A stretch of 64,000 bases of DNA from Candidatus Iainarchaeum sp. (lineage in GTDB: Archaea > Iainarchaeota > Iainarchaeia > Iainarchaeales > UBA10191), in assembly GCA_030649735.1 (NCBI GenBank), contig JAUSFL010000008.1:85141-149140 (forward strand), read 5' to 3'. Position 1 is the stretch's first letter. The number at the start of each line of letters is the position of its first letter. The translations under genes and the position numbers were made by a program. This document shows positions 17,241 through 25,800 of this stretch, in pieces. Below the pieces are notes generated by a model. That model was not told where the DNA came from, did not search any database, and saw only the letters and a list, made by a program, of their open reading frames with translations.

Positions 17241-18467
17241 TCACTTTTTCTTTTTCCTTCCAAAAATCAAGTACGCGATTCCAACAATCGCCAGGATGGC
17301 TATTAGATAAAGCGTCCATGGAGTTTGCTGGCTTGTTTGGCTTGCAATTTCTGCTGGAGTGTAAAGCATTACTGGAATTTTTTGCACTATTTCCTGCTCT
17401 TCGCCGAATTCGTTCTTGAATTTCATTGTGATTTCCAAGGTGTGCAGTCCAGCGTTTTCAGTGATTGGGACAGTCGCATTTAATGTCAGGTTGTCTGAAT
17501 CGTCAGAGTTCAAGGTTCCAATGAAGAAATTGCCTTGCTTGAATGTTGCAAAGTCTGCCTTTGCGCTTAAAGTCAAGTACTTTGCTGTTCCAGTGCCTGT
17601 ATTGAAAATGTCCACTGTTATTGCGGACTTTTGGCCTGCAGCAAGCAATGGCGTAATGTCTGAAATGCTTGCGCCAAGCTCTGCATTGTCCAAGACCTTG
17701 ATTCCTACATATTCTGTCTGGGTGTATTTTGTCCTGTTTTCATCATAGAATGTCAAAGTCAATGGAATATAGTATGCTTTGGCAGTGGCGCTTGGGTTTA
17801 TCATTAATGGAATTTGCGCGCTTGCTGTCTCGTCAATTTTCAATGACTTGATGTTGGAAAATGCCGCGCCTAAAGGCACAATGTCTCTTTCAACAATAAT
17901 TCCTGTTGTTGTGACAGTCCTGTCTTCCGCCAATCCAATGCTGATGTTCAATGCATTGCTGTTTCCAGTGTTTTGCAGAATGAGCTGAAGGCTTGCTGTC
18001 TTTCCAATTTCAGCGCTTGTTGGGCTTGAGGAAACAACCATCAAGGCCGGCTTTCTTTTCAAGACGATTATTGAAATTGGAGTTGATTTTTCAATATTGC
18101 TGTTTTCTCCGGTTTCAATGTATAAAGTGTAGCTTCCGTCAGGAGTTTTTGGGTCTACAAGTATTTTATAGCTTACAAGGGCTGTTTGGTTTGCCAGCAC
18201 ATTCCCAAGGTTTTTTTGCGCTGCCTCCCCAATTGCTAACGAGAATGGAAATTCAGAGCCGCCCGCGCTTTTAAATTTCAAGTTGACAATTCCTTTCTCT
18301 GAGATTCCGTTCGAATTGTTGAAAACATGCGCCCAAAGAATTATTGTTCCCCCAGGGCTTGCCGGCGCAACATCATAGTTTGTTGAGGAAACCTCCAAGT
18401 TTCCTGCAACTGCAAGCGCCGCAAAAAACAGCACTCCCAAAATTACTGCAAAATTCTTGCTTATCAC
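17241..18467 (-). CDS. secreted membrane-anchored S-layer-like (COG1361 type) protein
   Basis: 408 residues. There is an N-terminal signal (ISKNFAVILGVLFFAALAVA), then repeated beta-sandwich domains of the CARDB/NEW3 type (GGTIILWAHVFNNSNGISEKG; SPTSAEIGKTASLQLILQNTGNSNALNI; ISDITPLLAAGQKSAITVDIFNTG). It ends in a membrane helix WTLYLIAILAIVGIAYLIF and a KKKK stop-transfer. Such proteins often accompany MacB-like pairs in archaea and may act as the extracellular partner of the exporter. It overlaps the ATPase gene by 4 nt. Confidence 0.75.
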   Translation of the reverse strand: MISKNFAVILGVLFFAALAVAGNLEVSSTNYDVAPASPGGTIILWAHVFNNSNGISEKGIVNLKFKSAGGSEFPFSLAIGEAAQKNLGNVLANQTALVSYKILVDPKTPDGSYTLYIETGENSNIEKSTPISIIVLKRKPALMVVSSSPTSAEIGKTASLQLILQNTGNSNALNISIGLAEDRTVTTTGIIVERDIVPLGAAFSNIKSLKIDETASAQIPLMINPSATAKAYYIPLTLTFYDENRTKYTQTEYVGIKVLDNAELGASISDITPLLAAGQKSAITVDIFNTGTGTAKYLTLSAKADFATFKQGNFFIGTLNSDDSDNLTLNATVPITENAGLHTLEITMKFKNEFGEEQEIVQKIPVMLYTPAEIASQTSQQTPWTLYLIAILAIVGIAYLIFGRKKKK

Positions 18468-19204
18468 TTGTAATCCCTCCTGATTTTGGCTTCCTTGTGA
18501 TTTCGGCCGCTCTCGCTTTTTTCAATTTGGCCGTCTTTAATATGAATTATCCTTTCCGCGCGCTCTGCAACGTAACGCTCGTGCGTTACAATAATTATTG
18601 TCTTGCCGTGCTTTTGATGCAAGTCATCAATCAATTCAAGGATTTTCGCGCCTGACTGCGAATCCAAATTTCCAGTCGGCTCGTCAGCCACTATGATGTC
18701 CGGGTTTGTCGCAAGCGCCCTTGCAATCGCGACTCTTTGCTTCTGTCCGCCTGAAAGCTCGTCAGGCCTGTGCTCCATCCTGTCGCCTAGTCCGACTTCC
18801 CTCAATATTTTTTCCGCTATTTTTTTCCTTTCTGAAATCGGGATTCCTTGAAACCATAATGGCAGCATGACATTTTCCAATGCTGAAAGCCTTTTCACAA
18901 GCTCAAAATTCTGGAAAATGAATCCAATTGTCCTTCCCCTTAAGACCGCTAGCTCTGAATCGTTCATTTCAGAAATTGGCTTTCCATTAATCAGGATTTC
19001 TCCAGTTGTCGGCCTTAAAAGCGCGCTTAATATGTCAAGCAGTGTTGTCTTTCCGCTTCCTGAATGGCCTGTTATTGAAATGAACTCTCCTTTCTTGATT
19101 TTCAAGTTGACTCCGCGCAATGCCGCGACTTCAGAGTCCCCCATCTTGTAAATTTTGAAGACATCCCTTGCCTCAATTGCCGGGAGCCCAATTTCTTTCC
19201 CCAT
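18464..19204 (-). CDS. MacB/LolD-type ABC transporter ATPase
   Basis: 246 residues. All ABC motifs are present: Walker A GHSGSGKTTLL, Q-loop FIFQNFELV, signature LSGGQKQRVAIARAL, Walker B DIIVADEPTGNLDS and the switch His in IIIVTHE. The A-loop region VFKIYKMGDSEVAALRGVNL is that of the LolD/MacB subgroup. It is the first gene of the exporter operon (ATPase, surface protein, permease, PadR) and is preceded by a TATA-like TTTTAAG and a palindrome. Confidence 0.92.
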   Translation of the reverse strand: MGKEIGLPAIEARDVFKIYKMGDSEVAALRGVNLKIKKGEFISITGHSGSGKTTLLDILSALLRPTTGEILINGKPISEMNDSELAVLRGRTIGFIFQNFELVKRLSALENVMLPLWFQGIPISERKKIAEKILREVGLGDRMEHRPDELSGGQKQRVAIARALATNPDIIVADEPTGNLDSQSGAKILELIDDLHQKHGKTIIIVTHERYVAERAERIIHIKDGQIEKSESGRNHKEAKIRRDYK

Positions 19205-19221
19205 TAAAACCAGCCGTTATG

Positions 19222-19241
19222 ATGTATTGGTACTGATATAT
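19222..19241 (-). promoter_or_regulatory. candidate PadR operator in front of the exporter operon
   Basis: A 20-bp imperfect palindrome centred on GTAC (ATGTATTGGTACTGATATAT) sits 18 nt before the ATPase start and next to the TATA-like TTTTAAG at 19243-19249. All mismatches between its arms are transitions. The position over the start region is where an archaeal repressor would act. Assignment to the operon's own PadR is inference. Confidence 0.4.
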
Positions 19242-19328
19242 GCTTAAAAGCCTTCTCACGCAATCCTGAAAAAAACTAATTGCGTGAAAAACTGGTTTTA
19301 AAAAACTTTTCAAGCCTTAATTTCCTTC

Positions 19329-20255
19329 ATGATTGACATTTTCTTGATTGGCCTGACTATTGTCGGCCTGATGGTTTTTGAGACTGTCTCTTCAATCGAC
19401 AATGCAGTCGTGAATGCCGACGTGCTTAGGACAATGTCGCAAAAGGCCCGCAAGTGGTTTTTGCTTTGGGGCCTTTTGTTCGCGGTTTTTGTTGTTCGCG
19501 GAATACTGCCTTGGATTATTGTCTGGCTTTCAAACCCTTCATTGGGACCTGTTGGCGCATTGACTGCAACATTCAGCTCTGACCCTGTTGTTTTGGAGGC
19601 AATTGAACAGTCAAAGCCAGTTCTTTTGATGGCTGGCGGAGTCTTCCTGGTTTTTTTGTTCTTTCACTGGCTTTTCCTGGAGGACAAAAATTTTGGCCTG
19701 CCTCACGAAAGGCATGTGCAAAAATACAGCATTTGGTTCTTTGCAGTGGTTTCAGTGCTGCTTGCATTGATTGTGTGGTTTTCAATACAGCAGAATCCAA
19801 TGATGGCTTTTGGCGCTGTTGTTGGAAGCACTGCCTTTTTCATAACTCACGGCTTTAAGGAAAATGCAGAACAGCAGGAAAAGAATTTGGTAAAGGGAAG
19901 CGCGCACTTGAGTGACTTCAGCAAAATAATGTATTTGGAAGTCATTGACACCACTTTTTCAATTGACGGGGTTGTCGGCGCTTTTGCCTTCACAATGTCT
20001 GTTCCTTTGATAATAGTTGGAAACGGCCTTGGGGCATTGGTTGTAAGGCATTTTACAATAAGCAACATTGAAAACGTGAAAAAGTACAAGTTTTTGAAAA
20101 ATGGGGCAATGTACTCTATTTTCTTTTTGGGAACCATAATGCTTTTGGAAAGCTTTGGCGCGCACATTCCGTCATTCATTTCTCCAGTATTGACTTTTGG
20201 AATCATTGGATACTTTTTCTGGAAGTCAAAGAAAGAGCTTGACAAGAAAGACTGA
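19329..20255 (+). CDS. TerC-like integral membrane protein (DUF475 type)
   Basis: 308 residues with about nine hydrophobic helices. The acidic membrane motifs MVFETVSSIDNAVVNADVL near the N-terminus and MYLEVIDTTFSIDGVVGAFAF near residue 205 are the paired signatures of the TerC/DUF475 group, whose members are linked to metal-ion handling at the membrane (for example manganese export in bacterial relatives). The ion specificity here is not readable. It is transcribed divergently from the exporter operon and convergent with the agmatinase gene, with only 2 nt between stops. Confidence 0.8.
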   Translation: MIDIFLIGLTIVGLMVFETVSSIDNAVVNADVLRTMSQKARKWFLLWGLLFAVFVVRGILPWIIVWLSNPSLGPVGALTATFSSDPVVLEAIEQSKPVLLMAGGVFLVFLFFHWLFLEDKNFGLPHERHVQKYSIWFFAVVSVLLALIVWFSIQQNPMMAFGAVVGSTAFFITHGFKENAEQQEKNLVKGSAHLSDFSKIMYLEVIDTTFSIDGVVGAFAFTMSVPLIIVGNGLGALVVRHFTISNIENVKKYKFLKNGAMYSIFFLGTIMLLESFGAHIPSFISPVLTFGIIGYFFWKSKKELDKKD

Positions 20256-20257
20256 TT

Positions 20258-21283
20258 TTATTCCTTGAATTTTTCAAGGAAATTCCAGGCGAGAATTTTG
20301 TAAGCCAGCAAAGCTGCCTTTTGCTCGCTTTGCGTGCTTCCTGTAATCGGAGAGACTTCGTTGATGTCAAATCCCAGAAGTTTAATTTTGTTCTTTTTGC
20401 AATAGCTTATGACTGTGTAAAGCATTTCTTCCGCGCTTTGCAGGCTCAAGCCGTGCGGCAGTGGAGTTCCAGTGCCTGGCATTTCTGAAGCATCCAATGC
20501 GTCAACGTCAAAAGTAATGTACAAGTATGGGGTTTGGATTTGCTTGCAAATCTTTCCAAGCTGGTGCTTGCTTGGCCTGCATTTCCATAAAACATTCTCT
20601 TCATTTATCCACGCGCAGTCTTTCAATTCATTCTCATAATACTGCTCTGGCATTGTCGGGCAGTAGTAAATCCAGTTCTCAATGCTTGCTTCCTTGATGT
20701 ACTCTATTTCTTCAGCCCCGATGTGGTCCCTGATTCCAACTTGAATTGCATTAAATCCCAGTTCTCTTGCATTGCGCATTATTGAAGCATGCGAAAACCT
20801 TTGGCAATCATATTCCTTGCGCAAATCCAAGTGCGCGTCAAACTGCAATACAGTTACGGTTTTCGGACTGTAAATTTCACTCATTGCCTTGAAAGCCCCG
20901 TTAGGTATTGAATGCTCTCCGCCAAAAAGCGCGAGCAATTTTCCATGCTCTAATGCATTCTTTGAAAAGTTTTGCACATCAGCAACCATTCCATCCATTG
21001 CCTTGCAGACTTTCTTTCCAGAAACTTTAGGATATGCCAAAATTCCTGCATTGTGAATTTTAACAAATTCAGTCAGGCTTTTTCCAAAAACAGGCAGTTC
21101 ATACTCGATTTGATATGAAGCATCAATCAATGCCTTTGGGCCATTGCAGGTTCCCTTGCAGTAAGAAGCAGTCAAGTCAACGGCCACGCCCAATAATGCA
21201 ACTTGCGCCTCATTGAATGACGGGTTTTTTTCATTGTCCAGGAAAGTCGCTTTTGCTTTTTTCAAAGTTCCGGAAAATTTCAT
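20258..21283 (-). CDS. speB: agmatinase-family ureohydrolase
   Basis: 341 residues of the arginase/agmatinase fold. The manganese ligands are visible: His in LFGGEHSIPNGAF, the pair in LQFDAHLDLRKEYDCQRFSHAS and TFDVDALDASEMPGTGTPLPHGL. The C-terminal FDINEVSP carries the conserved Glu. Its ATG overlaps the stop of deoxyhypusine synthase (TAATG). In Haloferax an agmatinase homologue works with deoxyhypusine synthase in agmatine-dependent hypusination of aIF5A; this adjacency suggests the same here, rather than only free putrescine synthesis. Confidence 0.85.
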   Translation of the reverse strand: MKFSGTLKKAKATFLDNEKNPSFNEAQVALLGVAVDLTASYCKGTCNGPKALIDASYQIEYELPVFGKSLTEFVKIHNAGILAYPKVSGKKVCKAMDGMVADVQNFSKNALEHGKLLALFGGEHSIPNGAFKAMSEIYSPKTVTVLQFDAHLDLRKEYDCQRFSHASIMRNARELGFNAIQVGIRDHIGAEEIEYIKEASIENWIYYCPTMPEQYYENELKDCAWINEENVLWKCRPSKHQLGKICKQIQTPYLYITFDVDALDASEMPGTGTPLPHGLSLQSAEEMLYTVISYCKKNKIKLLGFDINEVSPITGSTQSEQKAALLAYKILAWNFLEKFKE

Positions 21284-22374
21284 TACTTTTCCTTCTTTTT
21301 CTCGGCTTGCCTTTTCTTCATTAAAGTGTCATAGAATTCGTTCTTCTTGTCAAACAGTCTCTTGTGCTCGCGTGGCTTGCATTCTTCAAGCACATAGCCC
21401 ACAAGCAATGGAGCAATTACGCTGTATTCCCCCCAAATTTGCACAAGGCCTTTAGTGGCGTCCTTGTATTTTCCCCAAGTGACTGCCTCGGAAAAAGTGC
21501 AGCCGCTTAAGCCGCCGTCTCTCTCAAATGCAGTGGTAACTTGAATTCCGCGGTCTGCTCCTTCAAAATTCACTCCTAAAATCTGGTTTAGTGTTGGAGC
21601 AAGGGTCTGGATCCAGTTCTTTGGGCCTCCGCCGCCCAATTCAAAAAACCCTAATTGCGGGCTGTTGAAAACAATTGACGCGCCTTCAAGCATGCTTCTT
21701 GAAGGGCTCATGTCAACATTAAAGCCGTCGGCAAACAAGTCTGCATTGTTCATTCCAATCGAATGGTTTGATTCAGAATCCAAAAACAATGGAACTCCAT
21801 GTTTTGCCGCTGCAGCAACCCAGGAATTCTCTGGCTTTGGCGCATTCTCCAAAATGTACTTTCCCCACGCATTGCAGTAATCAGCGCTGGAGCGGATTTG
21901 GTCAGGCTTTAAGGTTTTTGCAAACTTCCTGAAAATCTCGTCTTGGTCCATTAAAGTCTCTTCCATTCGAATGTTAATGTCATAAATTCTAGTGGTTCCG
22001 TCAGCGTCCATTGCATTATCGTCAACTTTTGGACTGCCTTGCACTACTGGCAGGTCAAAGGCAAAATGCCCGTCATGGTACACTTGCGCTCCAGTAGAGC
22101 AAATTGCGTCAACAAATCCTGCATTAATCAAGTCAATAATGTAGCCGCCCATGCCGCCTACAGGCCCTGCGCCTGAAACTCCAAGCCATACAGTGTCTCC
22201 AGAATCAACCATGTACTTGAACAGTTTTGCGCCTGCAAAAACATTCCTTGCTTCAAAGCAAGTAGCGCCAAAGTTTTCAATAATGTCTGCAATTCCTGCC
22301 TTTGGCTTCCAATGCACTGGCTCTATCTTCCTGCCTTGCATGAACTTGCTGTGCTTCCAGTCAGAGTGCTTCAT
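21283..22374 (-). CDS. dys: deoxyhypusine synthase
   Basis: 363 residues. It transfers an aminobutyl (or agmatine-derived) group to a lysine of translation factor aIF5A. NAD-site segments such as WLGVSGAGPVGGMGGYI, and the active-site lysine region GGLSGCTFSEAVTWGKYKD, are intact. The ATG at 22374 is preferred: a TTTTAAAGG TATA-like box lies about 25 nt upstream, within what would be a longer frame to 22437, so the message is probably nearly leaderless. It is the first gene of a two-gene operon with agmatinase. Confidence 0.92.
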   Translation of the reverse strand: MKHSDWKHSKFMQGRKIEPVHWKPKAGIADIIENFGATCFEARNVFAGAKLFKYMVDSGDTVWLGVSGAGPVGGMGGYIIDLINAGFVDAICSTGAQVYHDGHFAFDLPVVQGSPKVDDNAMDADGTTRIYDINIRMEETLMDQDEIFRKFAKTLKPDQIRSSADYCNAWGKYILENAPKPENSWVAAAAKHGVPLFLDSESNHSIGMNNADLFADGFNVDMSPSRSMLEGASIVFNSPQLGFFELGGGGPKNWIQTLAPTLNQILGVNFEGADRGIQVTTAFERDGGLSGCTFSEAVTWGKYKDATKGLVQIWGEYSVIAPLLVGYVLEECKPREHKRLFDKKNEFYDTLMKKRQAEKKKEK

Positions 22375-22472
22375 AAAGCATTCTAGAAGCATAAAGCCTT
22401 TAAAACTTACAATTAGCAAGCCTGCTTTGGAAACCAATAGTCTTTATTACCAGCTTGAACTAATTCTTTCAA

Positions 22473-23243
22473 ATGACAAACCTTGTCTTAAGCGCTTGCC
22501 TTCTTTTGTTTTTGGCATTGCTGGCCACCGGCTGTATTGAAAGCAATGAAAGCGGCAAGTATTTTGAAATAGTCCTGCAAGACCCTTACTGTAATGGCTC
22601 TGCCTGCTTTGACGAACTGCTTTTTTTGGAAGACGGGCTTGTTTTGAAAAAGCAGCAAATCCAAGGCAATGATTACACAGTTTCCTTCTGCCAAACCACG
22701 CCGTCAGAATTCAATTCATTGCTTTCTGAAATCGCCAAAGGCTTGAAAGCAAGCAGGTTTGAAGAATGCAATTCTTGTGCAAAATACCATTTGTTCTACA
22801 ATGACGGCAAAGAATCAAAATACTCTAGCGTTAAGGCCGAGTCAGCGGCTTTTGAAAAGCAAGTCTTTGCAAAAGCGCAAAAGCTTTGCGCAATGCCATC
22901 AAATGCAGAATTATTTCATGTTATCTCCGGCAAAGGCAATTCTTTCAAAGACTATCACGTTTTCTCCAATGGAATTGTTGTTTTTGAAAAGTTCGGAATG
23001 AAAGACGGCGAACTCTTGGAGTCAAAGGTTTCAATGCTCAAGGCAGGAGAATTTGAAGAATTGAAAAAGCAAATTCCTGCAAAATCTTTCGAGACCGAAA
23101 CTTTAGACAATTGCCCTGCCAATGGATTCTTTTACGGTTTTGTTGAAGCAAAGCTTAGCGATAATTATGATTATGCTTTCACTTGCGGGGACAGCACGCC
23201 TAAAGGAATCGCATTCCAGAATCTTGCGGGGCGGTTTTCTTGA
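22473..23243 (+). CDS. hypothetical lipoprotein
   Basis: 256 residues. The signal LVLSACLLLFLALLATGC has a lipobox Cys at residue 21. The mature part contains several Cys pairs (DPYCNGSACFDEL; ECNSCAKYH) that could form disulphides outside the cell, and repeated beta-hairpin-like segments around DGLVLKKQQ and NGIVVFEKFG. No known family is recognised. It is the first gene of a tightly packed run with the membrane protein at 23240 and the PEP-utilizing-type protein at 24099. Confidence 0.65.
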   Translation: MTNLVLSACLLLFLALLATGCIESNESGKYFEIVLQDPYCNGSACFDELLFLEDGLVLKKQQIQGNDYTVSFCQTTPSEFNSLLSEIAKGLKASRFEECNSCAKYHLFYNDGKESKYSSVKAESAAFEKQVFAKAQKLCAMPSNAELFHVISGKGNSFKDYHVFSNGIVVFEKFGMKDGELLESKVSMLKAGEFEELKKQIPAKSFETETLDNCPANGFFYGFVEAKLSDNYDYAFTCGDSTPKGIAFQNLAGRFS

Positions 23244-24106
23244 AAGAAAAATTTTTCACTGCATTGGCATTGATTTTTGCAGCGGGCTTTGCAAGCGCGA
23301 TAGTGATAATTCCGCCAGTTGTTTATGTTGCGACAATTTCAATTCTTTCAATAATATTCAACATGATTGCCGGGTTTTTCTGCTGGCTGGCAATTCAAGG
23401 AATTGCCTCGAAAACAGTTTTTGGCAAAAAGCTTGACTCTGTCTTGGAAACAGCAATTCCAGTTTTTGGAAAAATTCTTTTTGCACTCTTGCTTACTGTA
23501 GTCTTTTCCTTCTTTTTTTCGCCTTCAGGCATTCAAGAAATCCTGCTTGCTTCAGCAGCAATTACTCTAGTGTTTTTTCTGGCATTACTTTTGTCAAACT
23601 ATAGGCAAATCAGAAACTCTCCAGAAAAAGGCAGGAAGCAATTCCCCAGCATTGCTGTTTCAAGCATTCTGGTTTTTGCAATAGTTTCAGCGTCAATTTT
23701 CTTCTCAGTCACTTTTGCTCCAATAAGCCAAGCCCAAAGGCCATTGCTTGATGATTCTGCATTTGGAGTTTCAAAATCACAATCAGCTCCTGCTGAATCA
23801 ATCTCTAGGCCTTCAACAGATTCAGAAAAAAATTATTTAACGAATGAATTGTGGCTTGTTCCTTCAAGCATTGAAGCCTGCAAGCTTTCAGTCAATGGCA
23901 TAGAACAATTCTCTTTTACTCCTTCAAAGAATTGCTTTGAAAGAACCGCGAGCGGATTTGAAAAGACATTTTGCCCAATAAAAATCACTCCAGCGCTTTT
24001 CGAAAGCCTTGGCGAAACCATGGAGCTTTCTGCTTCTGGAAGCTGTTCTGGAAAGCTTTCAGCAAAAATCTCCAACAACCAGTTTGAGGTTTTGGGTAAT
24101 GAATGA
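23240..24106 (+). CDS. hypothetical membrane protein
   Basis: 288 residues, starting at a TTG that overlaps the preceding stop by 4 nt. Four or five hydrophobic helices occupy the first 160 residues (LIFAAGFASAIVIIPPVVYV; ILFALLLTVVFSFFF; AAITLVFFLALLLSNY; SILVFAIVSASIFFSVTF). They are followed by an extracytoplasmic tail of about 120 residues with four Cys (IEACKLSVNG, SKNCFER, TFCPIKI, SGSCSGK). Not recognised. Overlaps with both neighbours indicate translational coupling. Confidence 0.65.
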   Translation: MKEKFFTALALIFAAGFASAIVIIPPVVYVATISILSIIFNMIAGFFCWLAIQGIASKTVFGKKLDSVLETAIPVFGKILFALLLTVVFSFFFSPSGIQEILLASAAITLVFFLALLLSNYRQIRNSPEKGRKQFPSIAVSSILVFAIVSASIFFSVTFAPISQAQRPLLDDSAFGVSKSQSAPAESISRPSTDSEKNYLTNELWLVPSSIEACKLSVNGIEQFSFTPSKNCFERTASGFEKTFCPIKITPALFESLGETMELSASGSCSGKLSAKISNNQFEVLGNE

Positions 24107-25568
24107 AAAAGCCACACCAGATGCAATTATGGCCCGCGAAGAGCGAAGAGTTTTTGCAGGGAATTGGAAGCCTTGGGCAATGAATGAAAGTATAATGGCG
24201 GAGATTTTTCAAGCAGCCAAAGCGCAGGAGCTTTTTGCAGGAAAAACAATTGTTTTTGAAAAGAACGAAAACTCTACTTTAGGCCAGAAAGTGAAGCCTT
24301 GCAGCACTGAATTCTTTGAACTGCTTTTCAACAGGGATTACTGGCAATTCCATGCAAGCCTTGGGCTTTCAGGAATTCCGTTCAAAAGCAATTACGCAAG
24401 CTTTGTTTCCAGCGAGCTCTTGTTCTGCAAAAACACTGAAAGAAGATTTCTTGACATTGTTGGATTTGAAAAAGAGTTCAGAATTTCCAAGGCGGGGCAA
24501 ATCATTGAGGCAACGCCAATCAGCTTGGCAAATATGATGTTTGCAATTGCAATGCCTTTCGAGCTCGCGCGCAATTCAGCAAGCGTTTCAATTTCCGCAT
24601 TCAAGATTAATTCAATGCTTGATTCTTTCGAAAGGCATTTCCAGGATTCAATGCACTTTTGGGAGCAAAACCAGGTTCCGCAAAACCCTGCAGAAATTGC
24701 AAAGCAAGCCATTGAAGGCGCGTTGCAGTCAATGAATTATTCCCTTGCATCCTCTATTGCGGCTTCCCTTAAAATTGGCTTGAAGAACTGCTTTGCGACA
24801 AAAAACAGCATTTTGGAAAACGCGATCGCTTCAGCGAATTCAAAATCTTTTGAAGAAACCTCAAGCGAGTTCGGGTTTTTCTCGCTGACTCCTTACGATG
24901 TTTCAATGCCTTTTCTTTCAGAAAGCAAGGAAGTTTTTGGGCTCTTGAAACAACTTCCAGCCCCTAAAGGAAAGCATTACCTCCTGCGCGAAAACTCAAG
25001 GCTTTGCGCTGCAATGCACTTGTCAGTTCTCCGCAATTGCTTTCTGCAAACAGCAAAGCGCACAATAATTGACGACCTTGCATTTTACCTAAAGCCTTCA
25101 GAGCTTTCGCTTGCTTTCTCCAATACCGCAAGCGCGAGAAAGCTTTGCCTTGAAAGGAAAGAAAAGCACTTGCTGGATTCTAAAGAGCTATTACCGAAAA
25201 GAATCGCATTCTTTGAAGGCAAGGCATTCTTTGAAGGAATTAAGGAAAGCAGCGAAATTTCCGGGTTGGGTGTTGGCGCGCAAAAGACAGCAAAAGGCAG
25301 GCTTGTTTTTGTCAAAGGCCCTGAAGACTTTGAGAAAGTCAAAAAAGGAGACATTATTTTCAGCAAAAACTTTTCCCCAGAGCTTGTAGTGTTCTACAGC
25401 AAATGCTCTGCTGTATTGAGCGAGAATGGAAGCATGCTTTCGCATAGCGCGATTGTCGCGCGCGAGCAAGACTTGCCGTGCATTGTGCAATTGAAAGGCT
25501 TGCAGTTATTGAAGGAAAACTCAATTGTGGAAATTAACGGAAAAACAGGAAAAGTCAAAACCCAGTAG
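24099..25568 (+). CDS. PEP-utilizing-type protein with phosphohistidine domain but no ATP-grasp domain
   Basis: 489 residues. Residues about 300-375 (LRENSRLCAAMHLSVLRNCF, IIDDLAFYLKPSELSLAF) match the helical linker region of PEP synthase-like and rifampicin-phosphotransferase-like enzymes. The C-terminal 90 residues form the swivelling phosphohistidine domain, with GDIIFSKNFSPELVVFY and the catalytic His in SMLSHSAIVAREQDLPCIV. The N-terminal ATP-grasp domain that normally phosphorylates this His is missing, and the first 300 residues are not recognised. The ATG at 24099 has a GAGGT ribosome site 8 nt upstream and overlaps the previous gene by 8 nt. The phosphate donor may come from another protein. 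Confidence 0.7.
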   Translation: MNEKATPDAIMAREERRVFAGNWKPWAMNESIMAEIFQAAKAQELFAGKTIVFEKNENSTLGQKVKPCSTEFFELLFNRDYWQFHASLGLSGIPFKSNYASFVSSELLFCKNTERRFLDIVGFEKEFRISKAGQIIEATPISLANMMFAIAMPFELARNSASVSISAFKINSMLDSFERHFQDSMHFWEQNQVPQNPAEIAKQAIEGALQSMNYSLASSIAASLKIGLKNCFATKNSILENAIASANSKSFEETSSEFGFFSLTPYDVSMPFLSESKEVFGLLKQLPAPKGKHYLLRENSRLCAAMHLSVLRNCFLQTAKRTIIDDLAFYLKPSELSLAFSNTASARKLCLERKEKHLLDSKELLPKRIAFFEGKAFFEGIKESSEISGLGVGAQKTAKGRLVFVKGPEDFEKVKKGDIIFSKNFSPELVVFYSKCSAVLSENGSMLSHSAIVAREQDLPCIVQLKGLQLLKENSIVEINGKTGKVKTQ

Positions 25569-25617
25569 GCGCTTTAAGCTGCAAAAAGCTTATTTATCTG
25601 GAAAACTTAATTCTTTC

Positions 25618-25794
25618 ATGGAATTGCTCACAAAGCTTTTTGAAATAAGGCTTGCTAAAAGCGCAAGCCTTCAAGACTTGATTGAAACTTATTTTTCAAA
25701 AAATCTCGCGCGTAATGAAACAAGGCTTCGCTATTTCATTGTCTCGTCAGGAAAGAAAAGCCTGAAAGTCGAGGCAACATTTTTGAGGGAGTGA
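25618..25794 (+). CDS. hypothetical small protein, 58 aa
   Basis: The sequence ELLTKLFEIRLAKSASLQDL, then IETYFSKNLARNETRLRYFIVSS, is a short helical protein with a C-terminal beta strand. Not recognised. The ATG at 25618 gives the shorter product; a longer frame runs from 25525 but overlaps the preceding gene. It lies 6 nt before the DUF3326-like gene and is probably cotranscribed with it. Confidence 0.5.
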   Translation: MELLTKLFEIRLAKSASLQDLIETYFSKNLARNETRLRYFIVSSGKKSLKVEATFLRE

Positions 25795-25800
25795 AATTCT

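Noticed and set aside
22375-22437. A longer deoxyhypusine synthase start at 22437
   Set aside because: The extra 21 residues contain a TATA-like box and do not resemble the family N-terminus; the ATG at 22374 fits a leaderless message.
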